Shown here piece after piece: positions 7,908 through 17,179 of a stretch of DNA of 64,000 nucleotides (positions are counted from its first letter, which is position 1; each line of letters starts with the position of its first letter). A program made the translations under genes and the position numbers. The notes beneath the pieces are model-generated. The model saw nothing but the letters and a program-made list of their open reading frames with translations. It had not been told where the DNA came from and made no database searches. Source of the stretch: Firmicutes bacterium HGW-Firmicutes-11 (GTDB lineage Bacteria; Bacillota; Clostridia; Peptostreptococcales; Anaerovoracaceae); contig PHAE01000002.1 in the NCBI GenBank assembly GCA_002840285.1, forward strand, positions 62,001 to 126,000. Reading direction: 5' to 3'.

Positions 7908-9794
7908 TTATCCTATCAGTACTGCGTCGAATTTGCAGCTTTCGACACAGACACCACATTTGATGCAGGCTTCCCCGTCGATACGGTAGGGAACTCCCTT
8001 TGCTCCTGTTATGGCTCCGACCGGGCACTTTCTGCCGCAGATTCCACAGCTTTTGCATTTGATCTCATCGATCCGATACCGTCGCAATCCTTCACAGTTG
8101 TTGGTGGGACAATATTTCCCAAAGACGTGGGCGTCATATTCGTCCCGGAAGTAGTTCAGTGTTGACAGTACTGGGTTCGGCGCGGTTTTTCCAAGCCCGC
8201 AGAGAGATCCGATCTTCACGGTCTCCGCCAGTTCCTTCAGAAGATCCAAAGTGTCTGCCGTCGCTCTGCCTTCGATGATGTCGTCCAATAGATTGAGCAT
8301 CTGTTTGGTTCCTTCTCTGCAAACCACACACTTGCCACAGGACTCGCTCTGGGTGAACTGCATAAAGTATCTTGCGATTTTGACCATGCAGGTCTGCTGG
8401 TTCATTACGACCAATCCGCCGGATCCGACCATTGCTCCTACTTTTTTCAGGTTTTCGTAATCCAGAGGCAGGTCAAGGTGTTCTTTTGTGAGACATCCGC
8501 CGGAAGGGCCACCGATTTGAACAGCTTTGAACTCCAGCCCGCAGGCGGTTCCATCATCGTTGATCACGCCACCGCCGATGTCGCCGACGATTTGCCGCAA
8601 CGTCGTTCCGAAAGGAACTTCGATCAAACCGGTATTCCTGACGTGCCCGGTCAACGCAAAGGTCTTGGTCCCCTTCGAAGTTGCGGTCCCGATAGAGCAA
8701 TACGCCTCAGCTCCCATCTGCATGACGACTGGCACAGAAGACAGAGTTTCAACGTTGTTTATCACTGTCGGTTTTCCAAACAATCCCGATTCTGCGGGAA
8801 ACGGCGGCTTCGGATTGGGCATGCCCCGCTTTCCTTCGATGGAAGCCATCAGCGCTGTTTCTTCACCACAAACAAAGGCGCCGGCTCCTTCCATTACATG
8901 GATCTCAAAGTTCATGTTGGAGTGAAAGATATTTCTGCCCAGAAAACCCGCTTCCCTAGCGTCTTCAACCGCTTTTTTCAGGCGGGAAACCGCAAGAGGA
9001 TATTCGGTTCTTACATAGATATACCCTTCTGTAGCTCCAACTGCTTTCGCTGCAATGATCATGCCCTCCAGCACGCTGTGTGGATTTCCTTCCATCAGGC
9101 ACCGGTCCATAAACGCACCCGGATCTCCTTCGTCACCGTTGCAGATCACGTATTTGACTTCGCTGTCTCTGATCCTTGTCAACTCCCATTTTCGTCCTGT
9201 CGGAAACCCACCGCCGCCACGGCCGCGGAGACCGGAATCGAGAATGAACTTGCAGATCTCTTCATCGCTCATCTCTGTCACTGCGGTCTGTGCCATCTCG
9301 TATCCGCGATTTGAGATGTACTCGTCGATGTCAAGTGCATCAATGTGTCCACAAAGTTTGAGGCTAGTTCTCATTTGCTTTTCATAAAACGGAATGTGTT
9401 CTACTTCCACTACAGGCAAATTGGTGTCATGATCCACATAAAGCAGGCGCTCTACGATTTCGCCGGCGATCAATGTTCGATCCACGATTTCAGGAACGTC
9501 TTCCTCTTTTACTTTCACATACAGCATTCCTTGAGGATATATCGTTACCAGAGGTCCCATCTGGCAAAATCCCTGGCATCCACTTTCTGAAAGGATGAAC
9601 TCCGCTTCTTCCTTGTTCAGTGTGACAGCAACGGAAAGTCCACGATCCGCAATGACTTCCTGCAACTTTTTGTAAATGTCCAGCGCGCCGTTGGCTACGC
9701 AGCCGGTTCCTGCACAGATGACGATTCTGGATCCGTACTGCGACATGGCGGAATCAAAAGTTTGTTTCCGTTCTTCTAAACTTCGGTTACACAT
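7908..9794 (-). CDS. hydB: NuoF-like flavoprotein subunit HydB of the hydrogenase complex
   Basis: The subunit binds FMN and NAD(H) and passes electrons to HydA. Its 628 residues contain an N-terminal thioredoxin-like [2Fe-2S] domain (CAGTGCVANGALDIYK), the NuoF core with the glycine-rich NADH/FMN site GRGGGGFPTGRKWE and CNGDEGDPGAFMDR, a [4Fe-4S] motif ESCGKCVVCREGT, and two C-terminal ferredoxin-type clusters (CKSCGICGRKC and CIKCGVCVESC). This is the usual layout of HydB in NAD-dependent and bifurcating hydrogenases. Its start overlaps the end of hydC by 8 bases, which suggests coupled translation. Confidence 0.97.
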   Translation of the reverse strand: MCNRSLEERKQTFDSAMSQYGSRIVICAGTGCVANGALDIYKKLQEVIADRGLSVAVTLNKEEAEFILSESGCQGFCQMGPLVTIYPQGMLYVKVKEEDVPEIVDRTLIAGEIVERLLYVDHDTNLPVVEVEHIPFYEKQMRTSLKLCGHIDALDIDEYISNRGYEMAQTAVTEMSDEEICKFILDSGLRGRGGGGFPTGRKWELTRIRDSEVKYVICNGDEGDPGAFMDRCLMEGNPHSVLEGMIIAAKAVGATEGYIYVRTEYPLAVSRLKKAVEDAREAGFLGRNIFHSNMNFEIHVMEGAGAFVCGEETALMASIEGKRGMPNPKPPFPAESGLFGKPTVINNVETLSSVPVVMQMGAEAYCSIGTATSKGTKTFALTGHVRNTGLIEVPFGTTLRQIVGDIGGGVINDDGTACGLEFKAVQIGGPSGGCLTKEHLDLPLDYENLKKVGAMVGSGGLVVMNQQTCMVKIARYFMQFTQSESCGKCVVCREGTKQMLNLLDDIIEGRATADTLDLLKELAETVKIGSLCGLGKTAPNPVLSTLNYFRDEYDAHVFGKYCPTNNCEGLRRYRIDEIKCKSCGICGRKCPVGAITGAKGVPYRIDGEACIKCGVCVESCKFDAVLIG

Positions 9795-10287
9795 AGTTTC
9801 CGACCCCTTCCTCTGCTTTGATTTTTTCGACCAGTGCCACAGTACCTTCCGGTGTCATCAGACCGTGAACCCGTTCATCGATCACTACGACCGGCGCCAG
9901 TCCGCAAGCGCCCAGGCAGGCCACCGTTTCAAGAGTAAACAGCATGTCTCCGGTGGTTTTGCTCTTTTTTCCAAGTCCCAACTGCTTTTCCAAAGCTTTC
10001 AGAATGTCTTCTGATTTTTTTACGTGACAGGCAGTACCATCGCAAATTTTTATGACATGTTTTCCCTTTGGCTCCAGTGTAAAGTGAGAATAAAAAGTGG
10101 CGACTCCATAAACAGCAGAAGGAGATATTCCAAGGGCTGTCGATACGAAGGTCATGATCTCTTCCGGAAGGTATTTGTACTCTTCCTGCATTTCCTGTAA
10201 AATAGCGATCAACTTATTGGGATTGCGCTCATACTTGTCGATTATGTTACATGCCCGATCGAATTTTGCTGCGATGCTTTGACTCAT
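9787..10287 (-). CDS. hydC: NuoE-like [2Fe-2S] subunit HydC of the hydrogenase complex
   Basis: The 166-residue protein is a typical NuoE/HydC subunit. An N-terminal helical part is followed by a thioredoxin-like fold with four cysteine ligands in CDGTACHVKKSED and ACLGACGLAPVV. It carries electrons between NADH-oxidising HydB and HydA. The start codon overlaps the rex stop by 4 bases (ATGA), so rex and the hydrogenase genes are in one transcript. Confidence 0.96.
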   Translation of the reverse strand: MSQSIAAKFDRACNIIDKYERNPNKLIAILQEMQEEYKYLPEEIMTFVSTALGISPSAVYGVATFYSHFTLEPKGKHVIKICDGTACHVKKSEDILKALEKQLGLGKKSKTTGDMLFTLETVACLGACGLAPVVVIDERVHGLMTPEGTVALVEKIKAEEGVGNYV

Positions 10288-10973
10288 TTCTTTGTCCCTC
10301 CTTTTATGCCGTCTTCATCCGACATTCGCTCTGCCAAATGATTGGACAATTTAGCCAGTGATGCCACCATATTTTCATTGTGTACAAGTACATGATCCGG
10401 TACGCTAAGATGGATCGGCGCGAAATTCCAGATGGCCAGTATACCGCCTCTCACCATTTGGTCGCAGACCTCCTGCGCCTGTTCTGCCGGAACTGTTATT
10501 ATTCCGATATTCACTTTTAGTCTCTGACAGAATTCCTGCAGCCGGTCGATGGGCATAATGTGCTTGCCTGCAATGATTTGCCCAACGACTTTTTCGTCTT
10601 TATCAAATGCCATCAATATTTTTAAACCAAAATCATCAAATCCTTTATAGGACAGGAACGCTCTTCCCAGATTTCCCGCTCCCGCCAAAACCGCTTCATC
10701 AACGCTGTCGTAGCCAAGAAAACTCTCAATGTCATGAATGAGTTCTTTGATGCAGAAGCCAGTTTTGGGCTTACCCGCGCTGCTGCTGACCGCAGCCAAA
10801 TCTTTTCTCACCTGAACTTCGTTTTGTCCCAGTGCCGCCGCAATGGTCGGTGCTGAAATATTGATCAGCGATTCGTTTTCTTTGCGCAGGGTTTTTAAAT
10901 AGTTGAGATAATTCGGCAACCGGATCAGCAGTTGTTTTGAGATCCCAATAGAGGCCCGTTCTTGTGCGCCCAT
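10284..10973 (-). CDS. rex: Redox-sensing transcriptional repressor Rex
   Basis: Rex binds DNA when NADH is low relative to NAD+ and releases it when NADH rises. The 229-residue protein has the N-terminal winged helix (about 15-75, with SAPTIAAALGQNEVQVRKDL) and a Rossmann domain with the nucleotide motif GAGNLGRAF (about 95-105), followed by a C-terminal swap helix. It is the first gene of the hydrogenase operon. A consensus promoter and a Rex-like operator lie directly upstream, so autoregulation is likely and hydrogenase expression would rise when NADH accumulates. Confidence 0.96.
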   Translation of the reverse strand: MGAQERASIGISKQLLIRLPNYLNYLKTLRKENESLINISAPTIAAALGQNEVQVRKDLAAVSSSAGKPKTGFCIKELIHDIESFLGYDSVDEAVLAGAGNLGRAFLSYKGFDDFGLKILMAFDKDEKVVGQIIAGKHIMPIDRLQEFCQRLKVNIGIITVPAEQAQEVCDQMVRGGILAIWNFAPIHLSVPDHVLVHNENMVASLAKLSNHLAERMSDEDGIKGGTKK

Positions 10974-11029
10974 TTCCGTTCTCCTTTCACATTTGGATCG
11001 GGTTCAACGCATATTTTCTTTTCGATATT

Positions 11030-11059
11030 ATTATACTGATATGTTATTTATGCTGTCAA
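11030..11059 (-). promoter_or_regulatory. Promoter of the rex-hydrogenase operon
   Basis: Read on the minus strand the sequence is TTGACA (11059-11054), an 18-base spacer and TATAAT (11035-11030). Both hexamers are perfect consensus for the housekeeping sigma factor. It lies 56 bases upstream of the rex start codon and next to the Rex-like operator. Confidence 0.85.
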
Positions 11060-11066
11060 GCATTAT

Positions 11067-11084
11067 TTGTTAAATATTTGTCGA
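11067..11084. promoter_or_regulatory. Probable Rex operator upstream of rex
   Basis: The plus strand reads TTGTTAAATATTTGTCGA. The left half equals the Rex half-site TTGTTAA; the right half keeps 4 of 7 positions of TTAACAA after a 4-base centre. It sits 7 bases upstream of the -35 box of the rex promoter. The match is partial, but position next to rex makes it credible. Confidence 0.6.
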
Positions 11085-11093
11085 ATTCAATCG

Positions 11094-11128
11094 AAAAACA
11101 TCCCATCGTTGTCCGACGGGATGTTTTA
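11094..11128 (-). terminator. Terminator of the flavodoxin gene
   Basis: An inverted repeat with arms AAAACATCCCATCG and CGACGGGATGTTTT (one mismatch, 5-base loop) is followed on the minus strand by a short T-run. It lies between the flavodoxin gene and the rex promoter and would insulate them. Confidence 0.7.
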
Positions 11129-11190
11129 ATAGGATGATCGATCTTCTAAACTCATTACGCTCTCATTCCGATGCGATCACGATAAGAACT

Positions 11191-11691
11191 TTATACCACT
11201 TTTTCATTGTCTTTCCGCAATCCTTGCACTGCGTTCGCAAACCCATCGATCAAACTTGCGATCGTTGCCTCCCTGTTTTTGTTGGACCAGTCGACCACTT
11301 TTGTTTGAATGACCTTCATTCCTTTGGATTCGCATGCTGCCTTGAACTGTCGGATCGCTTGGTTTCCTCCCATCCAGGGAAAAGGAAACTGGTGAGTGAC
11401 AAAACAGAGGACCGGTTGGTTTTCTCTTGTTTTCGCCTGCATCAAATACTGCTTCATCACAGCGGAGAGCGAGAATCCGCGCACCGGTGCTCCCAGGATC
11501 ACCACATCGTAGTCTTCCAGGCTCGGCACCTCTTCCAGTTCGATGAGCTCCGCTTTCATTTCTCCGTCATTTCTGGCCGAAAGCGTTTGATACTCCGCTA
11601 TAAGTTCCTCTTCTTTGAGCTTTGATTGGATTCCCTGGCCGACGCCCGCGGTGTGGCCGGTTTTTGAGTGGATCACGATTCCTATTTTCAC
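11191..11691 (-). CDS. Flavodoxin-family protein
   Basis: The 166-residue protein has a flavodoxin-like fold. The FMN phosphate loop is seen at the N terminus (IVIHSKTGHTAGVGQGI, residues about 4-20), and a GAPVRGF loop near 68 matches the position of the isoalloxazine-binding loop. It is likely a cytoplasmic FMN electron carrier or a small NAD(P)H:acceptor reductase. It is a single gene with its own terminator, upstream of the rex operon on the same strand. The partner is unknown. Confidence 0.75.
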   Translation of the reverse strand: MKIGIVIHSKTGHTAGVGQGIQSKLKEEELIAEYQTLSARNDGEMKAELIELEEVPSLEDYDVVILGAPVRGFSLSAVMKQYLMQAKTRENQPVLCFVTHQFPFPWMGGNQAIRQFKAACESKGMKVIQTKVVDWSNKNREATIASLIDGFANAVQGLRKDNEKVV

Positions 11692-11766
11692 AGTATGGCT
11701 CCTTTCCTAATTCAGATTTGTCAGACTAATTTTAGCACTTTGCTATTATTATGCAAGTAATCTTGG

Positions 11767-11772
11767 TATAAT
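11767..11772 (+). promoter_or_regulatory. Extended -10 promoter element for the HerA-like ATPase gene
   Basis: TATAAT is preceded by TGG, giving the TGnTATAAT extended -10 form, 47 bases before the start codon at 11819. No good -35 hexamer is seen at normal spacing, which is common for extended -10 promoters. Confidence 0.5.
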
Positions 11773-11818
11773 TCAGAGTAACGATACCATTCGGTGCAAA
11801 TGGAAGGGAGAAATTCAC

Positions 11819-13339
11819 ATGTATGATAACGGCAACATACTGATAGGTAAAAGGGACAATCCGGTCTATCTGCTGTCAAAAATGGCCAACCGTCACGGGC
11901 TGATCGCGGGAGCCACAGGAACCGGCAAGACCGTCACATTGAAAGTTCTGGCAGAATCCTTCAGCGAGATGGGAGTTCCTGTCTTTCTTTCCGACATCAA
12001 AGGTGATCTTGCAAGCTTGGCCGTTGCCGGCGCAGAGAGCCCGAAGATGAAAGAACGGTTTGTACTGCTTGGTATAGAAGAGTTTCCTTTTCGAACCTTC
12101 CCTGTGCAGTTTTGGGACATATACGGAGAACAGGGCCACCAGGTCCGCACAACGGTGACGGAAATGGGAGCGCTGCTCCTGTCCAGGATCCTCGGCCTCA
12201 ACGACACACAGTCCGGCGTACTGAACATCGTGTTCCGCATTGCAGACGATAGAGGTCTGCTTTTGTTGGATCTGAAGGATCTACGGGCCATGATACAGTT
12301 CGTGGGCGAAAACGCCAAAGAATATACACTGGAATATGGAAATATTTCAGCGCAGAGCGTGGGAGCGATCCTGCGGAGCCTGTTGGCGCTGGAAGATCAG
12401 GGTGGCGAGCACTTTTTTGGTGAACCGGAGCTGGATTTCTTCGACTGGATGAAGACGGCGCCGGATGGAAGAGGCATGGTCAATGTGCTGCATTGCGAAC
12501 GATTGTTCCAGAGTCCGACATTATACTCCACGTTCCTTTTGTGGATGTTGTCGGAGCTGTATGAAACCTTGCCGGAAGTCGGCGATCTGGAACGTCCCAA
12601 TATGGTCTTCTTTTTCGATGAAGCTCATTTGTTGTTTGATGACGCTCCCAAAGTTCTGATCCAAAAAATCGAGCAAGTCGTTCGTCTCATCCGTTCCAAA
12701 GGAGTTGGAGTCTTCTTCATAACGCAGAATCCCATGGATCTGCCGGAAAGCGTTCTTGCCCAGTTGGGAAATCGAATCCAGCATGCGCTTCGTGCGTATA
12801 CTCCTGCTGAGCTGAAGCGGGTGGAAGTTGCCGCCAAGACATTTCGGGAAAACCCGGCCTTTGATACGATGACGGCCATCACCGAATTGGCAACCGGCGA
12901 GGCATTGATCTCCTGCCTTGATAAAGACGGTCGGCCCGGCATCGTCGAACGCGCCTGGGTCATGCCGCCCCAAAGTCAGTTCGGTACGATCGACGATGGA
13001 CTTCGTCAACAGATCCTCTCCGCCTCTTCTATGAAGGGAAAATACGATCGGGTAATGGACAGAGAATCCGCGTATGAGATGATACAGGCCCGAATCGCAA
13101 AGAACCAAGCTGCTGAACAGGAAGAAAAAGAGCGTCAGGAAAAATTGAAGCGCTGGGAAGAAGAAGACAAAGCAAGAGAGCAAGAGCTTAAACGGAATTC
13201 CCGGCAAACAAAGACCAAAAGCAGCGGTTATACACGACAAACACCGATGGAAAAGGCAACCAATGCGGTCATGAGCACCATCGGCAGAGAAGTGGGAAGA
13301 ACCTTGATTCGCGGTATATTAGGCTCTCTTAAAAAGTAG
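11819..13339 (+). CDS. HerA/FtsK-like ATPase of the DUF853 family (YjgR type)
   Basis: The 506-residue cytoplasmic protein has the Walker A loop GATGTGKT near residue 31 and a Walker B strand [13 protein letters not shown] near 266. It belongs to the DUF853 group of HerA-like P-loop ATPases, whose biological role is not established. A charged, probably coiled-coil segment (about 415-465, rich in E, K and R) precedes the C-terminal helix. An AAGGGAG site precedes the ATG. The gene stands alone with a strong terminator after it. HerA partners such as NurA or SIR2 are absent nearby, so a defence role is not supported here. Confidence 0.85.
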   Translation: MYDNGNILIGKRDNPVYLLSKMANRHGLIAGATGTGKTVTLKVLAESFSEMGVPVFLSDIKGDLASLAVAGAESPKMKERFVLLGIEEFPFRTFPVQFWDIYGEQGHQVRTTVTEMGALLLSRILGLNDTQSGVLNIVFRIADDRGLLLLDLKDLRAMIQFVGENAKEYTLEYGNISAQSVGAILRSLLALEDQGGEHFFGEPELDFFDWMKTAPDGRGMVNVLHCERLFQSPTLYSTFLLWMLSELYETLPEVGDLERPNMVFFFDEAHLLFDDAPKVLIQKIEQVVRLIRSKGVGVFFITQNPMDLPESVLAQLGNRIQHALRAYTPAELKRVEVAAKTFRENPAFDTMTAITELATGEALISCLDKDGRPGIVERAWVMPPQSQFGTIDDGLRQQILSASSMKGKYDRVMDRESAYEMIQARIAKNQAAEQEEKERQEKLKRWEEEDKAREQELKRNSRQTKTKSSGYTRQTPMEKATNAVMSTIGREVGRTLIRGILGSLKK

Positions 13340-13351
13340 CCTCCATCTACT

Positions 13352-13396
13352 AAAAAGACACTTCCCGGTTGCCGTTCGGCGGGGAAGCGTCTTTTT
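13352..13396. terminator. Bidirectional terminator between the HerA-like and DUF4332 genes
   Basis: The arms AAAAAGACACTTCCCGG and CGGGGAAGCGTCTTTTT form a long stem with flanking A- and T-runs, placed between two convergent genes. Confidence 0.8.
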
Positions 13397-13422
13397 GATT
13401 CGTCGCTTGTTTTATGTTGTGA

Positions 13423-13827
13423 TCAGTACTGCACAACTCTGGGAAGGCTGGCTGCTTGTGCGACCCAGTCGCTGACCTGTTTTTCTGTGGGTAGCTTGCG
13501 GACCAGTTTCTTGCTCTCATTGACTTCGATCATCTTTGCGGCCAAATTTTCAGGTTTCCGCTTGGAAAGCTCTACAACGGTGTCGACTCCCGCTGCCTCC
13601 AGGAGTTCTGCATATTCGCCACCAACCCCCTTGATCCGAAACAGATCCGCATGATTGGTCCATTTCAAAACCAATTTTTCGCTGATACCAGAAATATCTG
13701 CAAGCACCGATCTTCCTTTTTTTGTCTTGCAGGTTTCCAGCAACGCTTCTACCGATCCTACTCCGCACTCTTTCAGCTTTTTCTCGTAGGATTCACCAAC
13801 ACCTTCAATCAAAGACAGTTTCGACAC
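13423..13827 (-). CDS. DUF4332 protein with helix-hairpin-helix repeats
   Basis: The 134-residue protein carries two helix-hairpin-helix-like units, seen as LSLIEGVGESYEKKLKECGV near the start and FRIKGVGGEYAELLEAAGV near residue 65. This matches the DUF4332 family, whose members are about this length and have no defined function; non-specific DNA binding is plausible. The start was set at the GTG behind GGGGGAG with a 6-base spacing. A longer reading up to 13893 has no ribosome binding site. Confidence 0.75.
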   Translation of the reverse strand: MSKLSLIEGVGESYEKKLKECGVGSVEALLETCKTKKGRSVLADISGISEKLVLKWTNHADLFRIKGVGGEYAELLEAAGVDTVVELSKRKPENLAAKMIEVNESKKLVRKLPTEKQVSDWVAQAASLPRVVQY

Positions 13828-13955
13828 AAAAATCTCCCCCTTTTTAATGGCGACTACGTCATGCGTTAACTGATTCGGTGATCTTTGGCTCAATTATACC
13901 ACTTTATACTTCCGTTTGCCCCACAATTTTCATAAAACTTGCAACGATTTCCAGA

Positions 13956-15383
13956 TCAAATTGCTTCCATTTCATTTCCGCATACGCTTTTGATGAACAC
14001 TTCAACGTATGCAGGATCGAACTGTGAACCCGCGTTGTTTCGTAGTTCACGGATCGCTTCCTCTTTTGTCATGGCCGGTTGATACGGTTTATCCGTTGTC
14101 ATTGCGTCATAGGCGTCAACGATAGCGATGATCCTGGCTTCATCGGAGATTTCATGTTCCTTCAGATTCCCGGGATACCCTTCTCCGTCCCACCTCTCAT
14201 GGTGCTGAAGAACAAGATTGGCGATCGGTGCATATTCGCTGACCGCTGACAAGATGCGGTATCCGATCTCCGCATGTCGCTTGATTTCTCTCCATTCATC
14301 CGGGTCAAGGCGGTCCGGTTTTTCGAGAATCCTGTCATCGATGCTTATTTTCCCGATATCATGGACTCGGCCGATGATCTCCATGTCGCTGACGGTCGTT
14401 TCTGACAAACCTACCGCCTTTGCCAGTGCAGCGGATAGTACACCGACCGATTCTGCATGTCTTTCCTCTCTATCGTTCTTATCGAAGAGTGCCCTTATAA
14501 TGATACCTAGGGTATTGTTTCGAAGATTGGCGTTTTCCGTCAGCTTGCAGCGGTACATGTTGTCTTCCGCCTTTTTCATCAATTCGATCATGCTTTCGTC
14601 GATCTTATGTTTGGTTTCCCAACCGATCGCTGCAGAAAGCGGCATTGTTCCGCTCGTATCGTTTTCAATTTTATTCCGGATTCGTTTTACGAGGGTTTCT
14701 GCCGCCTTCGGATCCGTATTTGGCAAAAGCAAAACGAACTCGTCGCCGCCGGTCCTTGCGATGATATCGTCGCTGCGGCATTCACCTTTTATCGCGTTGG
14801 CGATCCGAATGAGGATCTTGTCCCCCGCATCATGGCCAAATGCATCATTAGCAAGTTTGAGTCCATTCACATCGATCATCACGAAGGTAAGGGGCAGATT
14901 CCTTCCGGTGTCCAACCGGGACAGTTCCTCTTCAAAAAACCTGCGGTTGTACAATCCGGTCAACGGATCGTGAAAACTCAAATACTCTGCCTCTTCTTGG
15001 TGCTTTCTCTGCTCAGTGATATTCCTGGACGAACCTACCAGGTATTCCACCTCTCCATTTCGAATCACAGGAGTCAGGACAGAGTGCCAAAGAGGTCGGT
15101 CGACCGGGGCCGGAAACATTTCTTCATATACGTAGACATCCCTGCTTTCAACACAGTTTTTGTAGTTTTCCTCGACCCTTTTCCCAAGATCTTCTCCCCA
15201 CACTTCCTGCGGGGTTTTCCCCTGCAGCTGCTTCTCCGTGACCCCGGTTTCTCTGTGGTAGGCTGAATTCGCCCTGATATAGCGAAACCTGTCAGGTCCA
15301 AGAACTTCAACCAGGAACATACTGTCCTGGGTTCCATTGAATACAGTTTCGTATTCTTCCTTCAGTCTCTTGATATCTTCCAT
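13956..15383 (-). CDS. PAS-GGDEF-HD-GYP c-di-GMP signalling protein
   Basis: The 475-residue soluble protein has a PAS domain (about 5-125), a GGDEF domain (about 140-295) with an intact RTGGDEF active site and an R-S-D-D inhibitory site, and an HD-GYP phosphodiesterase domain (about 305-470) with HDIGK and HHERWDGEGYPG. It could therefore both make and break cyclic di-GMP. The start was placed at the ATG behind GAGGAG rather than 9 codons upstream. PAS ligand and targets are not known. It is a single gene divergent from the small ACT-like gene. Confidence 0.9.
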   Translation of the reverse strand: MEDIKRLKEEYETVFNGTQDSMFLVEVLGPDRFRYIRANSAYHRETGVTEKQLQGKTPQEVWGEDLGKRVEENYKNCVESRDVYVYEEMFPAPVDRPLWHSVLTPVIRNGEVEYLVGSSRNITEQRKHQEEAEYLSFHDPLTGLYNRRFFEEELSRLDTGRNLPLTFVMIDVNGLKLANDAFGHDAGDKILIRIANAIKGECRSDDIIARTGGDEFVLLLPNTDPKAAETLVKRIRNKIENDTSGTMPLSAAIGWETKHKIDESMIELMKKAEDNMYRCKLTENANLRNNTLGIIIRALFDKNDREERHAESVGVLSAALAKAVGLSETTVSDMEIIGRVHDIGKISIDDRILEKPDRLDPDEWREIKRHAEIGYRILSAVSEYAPIANLVLQHHERWDGEGYPGNLKEHEISDEARIIAIVDAYDAMTTDKPYQPAMTKEEAIRELRNNAGSQFDPAYVEVFIKSVCGNEMEAI

Positions 15384-15469
15384 ACTCACACTCCTCACGA
15401 AAAGGCACATATCACATATAATGGAAGTATACCATCCTTACCTAATGGAAACCAGTGCCATATTTGTGT

Positions 15470-15475
15470 TATAAT
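15470..15475 (+). promoter_or_regulatory. Extended -10 element for the small ACT-like gene
   Basis: TATAAT is preceded by TGT, giving a TGnTATAAT element 42 bases upstream of the start codon at 15518. The -35 region is weak. Confidence 0.45.
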
Positions 15476-15517
15476 GATTCAACCGGATATCACAATTGAA
15501 TATTGGGAGGTAATGAG

Positions 15518-15763
15518 ATGATTCACAAGCTTATCGTCATTGCTGTTGAGCACAGACGCAAAGAGGCGGAAAAACTCCAGAAGGTTTTAACAGAACACGG
15601 CTGTAAGGTCAAAGCGAGGCTTGGACTTCATGAGGCTGGCGATCTGTGTTCCGATGAAGGTCTGATCATCCTTCAGTTGATTCCCGACGAGCCGGAAGGT
15701 CTGGCTTTTTTGGAAGATCTCAATGCATTAGAAGGTGTACGTGCAACGTTCATCGAGTTATAA
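15518..15763 (+). CDS. Small ACT-like protein, possibly TM1266-type hydrogenase regulator
   Basis: The 81-residue protein has the alternation expected of a ferredoxin-like (ACT/NikR C-terminal) fold: strand KLIVIAVEHR, helix EAEKLQKVLTEHG, strand KVKARLGLH, strand GLIILQLIPD, a second helix and a last strand VRATFIEL. Size and pattern resemble the TM1266 family, annotated as putative regulators of iron-only hydrogenase systems. The hydrogenase operon is about 4.5 kb away. The similarity is by eye only, and other small ACT-like families remain possible. GGGAGG precedes the ATG. Confidence 0.5.
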   Translation: MIHKLIVIAVEHRRKEAEKLQKVLTEHGCKVKARLGLHEAGDLCSDEGLIILQLIPDEPEGLAFLEDLNALEGVRATFIEL

Positions 15764-15770
15764 AACGAGC

Positions 15771-15803
15771 GAAAGGGCTGGCACCCATGGTGTCAGCTCT
15801 TTT
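15771..15803. terminator. Terminator after the small ACT-like gene
   Basis: The arms GGGCTGGCACC and GGTGTCAGCTC pair with some G-T wobbles around a CAT loop and are followed by T-rich sequence. The hairpin lies between convergent genes, and closely related arms recur at 25651-25684. Confidence 0.7.
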
Positions 15804-15819
15804 CGGCTTTTTTGTCAAC

Positions 15820-17067
15820 TTATGATTTTAGTTTTGGCGGCTTCAGCAGAGAAATGATGATCAGTCCGACGATAGAAGCGGCGCCTGCTATTCGAAATGC
15901 GATCGTAAAGCCCTGCATAGCGCTTAGGTAGGCAACCGTGAACGATGATGCAATCGCTCCGACACCGAATCCCAGGAGAATCATTCCATAGATCGTTGCC
16001 ACGTGCCGCGTGCCCCAAAAGTCAGCGGTAAGCGCCGGGAACACGCCGAGAAAACCGCCATAGGAAAACCCGATCACTGCGATCAAGGCCAACATGACAT
16101 AGCCGTTGGCGAAAGACACCAGCACGATGGAGATCGCTGCAGCAACCAGTAATATTTGTACCGTTCTTCTTCTTCCCAGCCGGTCGGAGAATGTGCCCCA
16201 GAACAACCGCCCAAAGGAGTTGAAGCCGGTCACGATCATAACGCCGGCGATCGCAGCCTCTCTGGTCAAGTTGCTGTCGGGCTGCAATCCAAGGATCTTT
16301 GCCATCGGGATCATCATGGATCCCGCCGCTGTCGCGCACATCAATGCAATCGTGACCATGTAAAACTGTGGCGTCTTCAATGCCTCGCGAGGAGTGAAGC
16401 TTTGTGAAATGATCCCATCTTTCTGTGGCGGAGGCGTCCATCCCTCTGGTTGAAACCCTTCCGGCGGATTCTTTATGAAAATGGAACCGACCCAGTTAAC
16501 CAGAATAAAAAGAAATCCAAACACTGTGAATGTCGACAATACGCCGATTTTGAAAATGACCGCTTCTGCGATCGGTGTAAAAACGAGCCCTCCAAAACCC
16601 AGAGATGAAACGATGATCCCCGTGACCAGTCCCCTCTTATCCGGGAACCACTTTTGGCAGCAGGCGATCGTGGTCGTATAAGCCATTCCCATGCCGATCC
16701 CGCCAAGAATGCCATAGGAAAGCCAGAGCATCCAGGGCGTCGATTCGGTCGTAAAGCGAATCAAAAGAAACCCTGCGCCCAATACCACTCCTGCCATGCG
16801 AACCACTGTACCCGGACTGAACCTGGGCTGGAGGGATCCTCCCAGTATGCTTCCGATCGTTAATAGTCCAAGTAGTAGAGCATAAGCAAGAGTTCCATAG
16901 GTTGCAGGCCATGAAAACAGAGCGTCCGGCGTTGTTTTCCCGATGATCAGATGGGATTGGAACACACTCCAGATATAAGCGGTGCCCAGGCACAATTGTA
17001 TGGCTCCACTTGCGATAACTGGTATCCATCGGTTCTTTCCGACGAGCGTTGGATGGCTTTTCTCCAT
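15820..17067 (-). CDS. OFA-family major facilitator (oxalate/formate antiporter-like)
   Basis: The 415-residue protein has about 12 transmembrane segments and the N-terminal pattern of the OFA family (WIPVIASGAIQLCLGTAYIW). The loop motif FSDRLGRRRT between the sixth and eighth helices is a major-facilitator signature. Members carry oxalate, formate or other small carboxylates, but most are uncharacterised. The gene is divergent from pyruvate formate-lyase; formate or a related monocarboxylate is a reasonable but unproven substrate. Confidence 0.85.
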   Translation of the reverse strand: MEKSHPTLVGKNRWIPVIASGAIQLCLGTAYIWSVFQSHLIIGKTTPDALFSWPATYGTLAYALLLGLLTIGSILGGSLQPRFSPGTVVRMAGVVLGAGFLLIRFTTESTPWMLWLSYGILGGIGMGMAYTTTIACCQKWFPDKRGLVTGIIVSSLGFGGLVFTPIAEAVIFKIGVLSTFTVFGFLFILVNWVGSIFIKNPPEGFQPEGWTPPPQKDGIISQSFTPREALKTPQFYMVTIALMCATAAGSMMIPMAKILGLQPDSNLTREAAIAGVMIVTGFNSFGRLFWGTFSDRLGRRRTVQILLVAAAISIVLVSFANGYVMLALIAVIGFSYGGFLGVFPALTADFWGTRHVATIYGMILLGFGVGAIASSFTVAYLSAMQGFTIAFRIAGAASIVGLIIISLLKPPKLKS

Positions 17068-17179
17068 GGCATGATCTCCTGTTCTGTTTCACCCAATTTC
17101 CTTGGGTATTTTTCCCAGTGTATCACCAGTAGCAATCGCTGTAAAGTACTATCGCAGCAAAGTTTTCAGGTTTTCCTGA

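Noticed and set aside
8478..9314. 278-codon frame antisense to hydB
   Set aside because: Shadow of the conserved hydB coding pattern; no start signal and no domain.
11819..13339. HerA-like ATPase as part of a phage-defence system
   Set aside because: It belongs to the DUF853 group and has no nuclease, SIR2 or other defence partner next to it.
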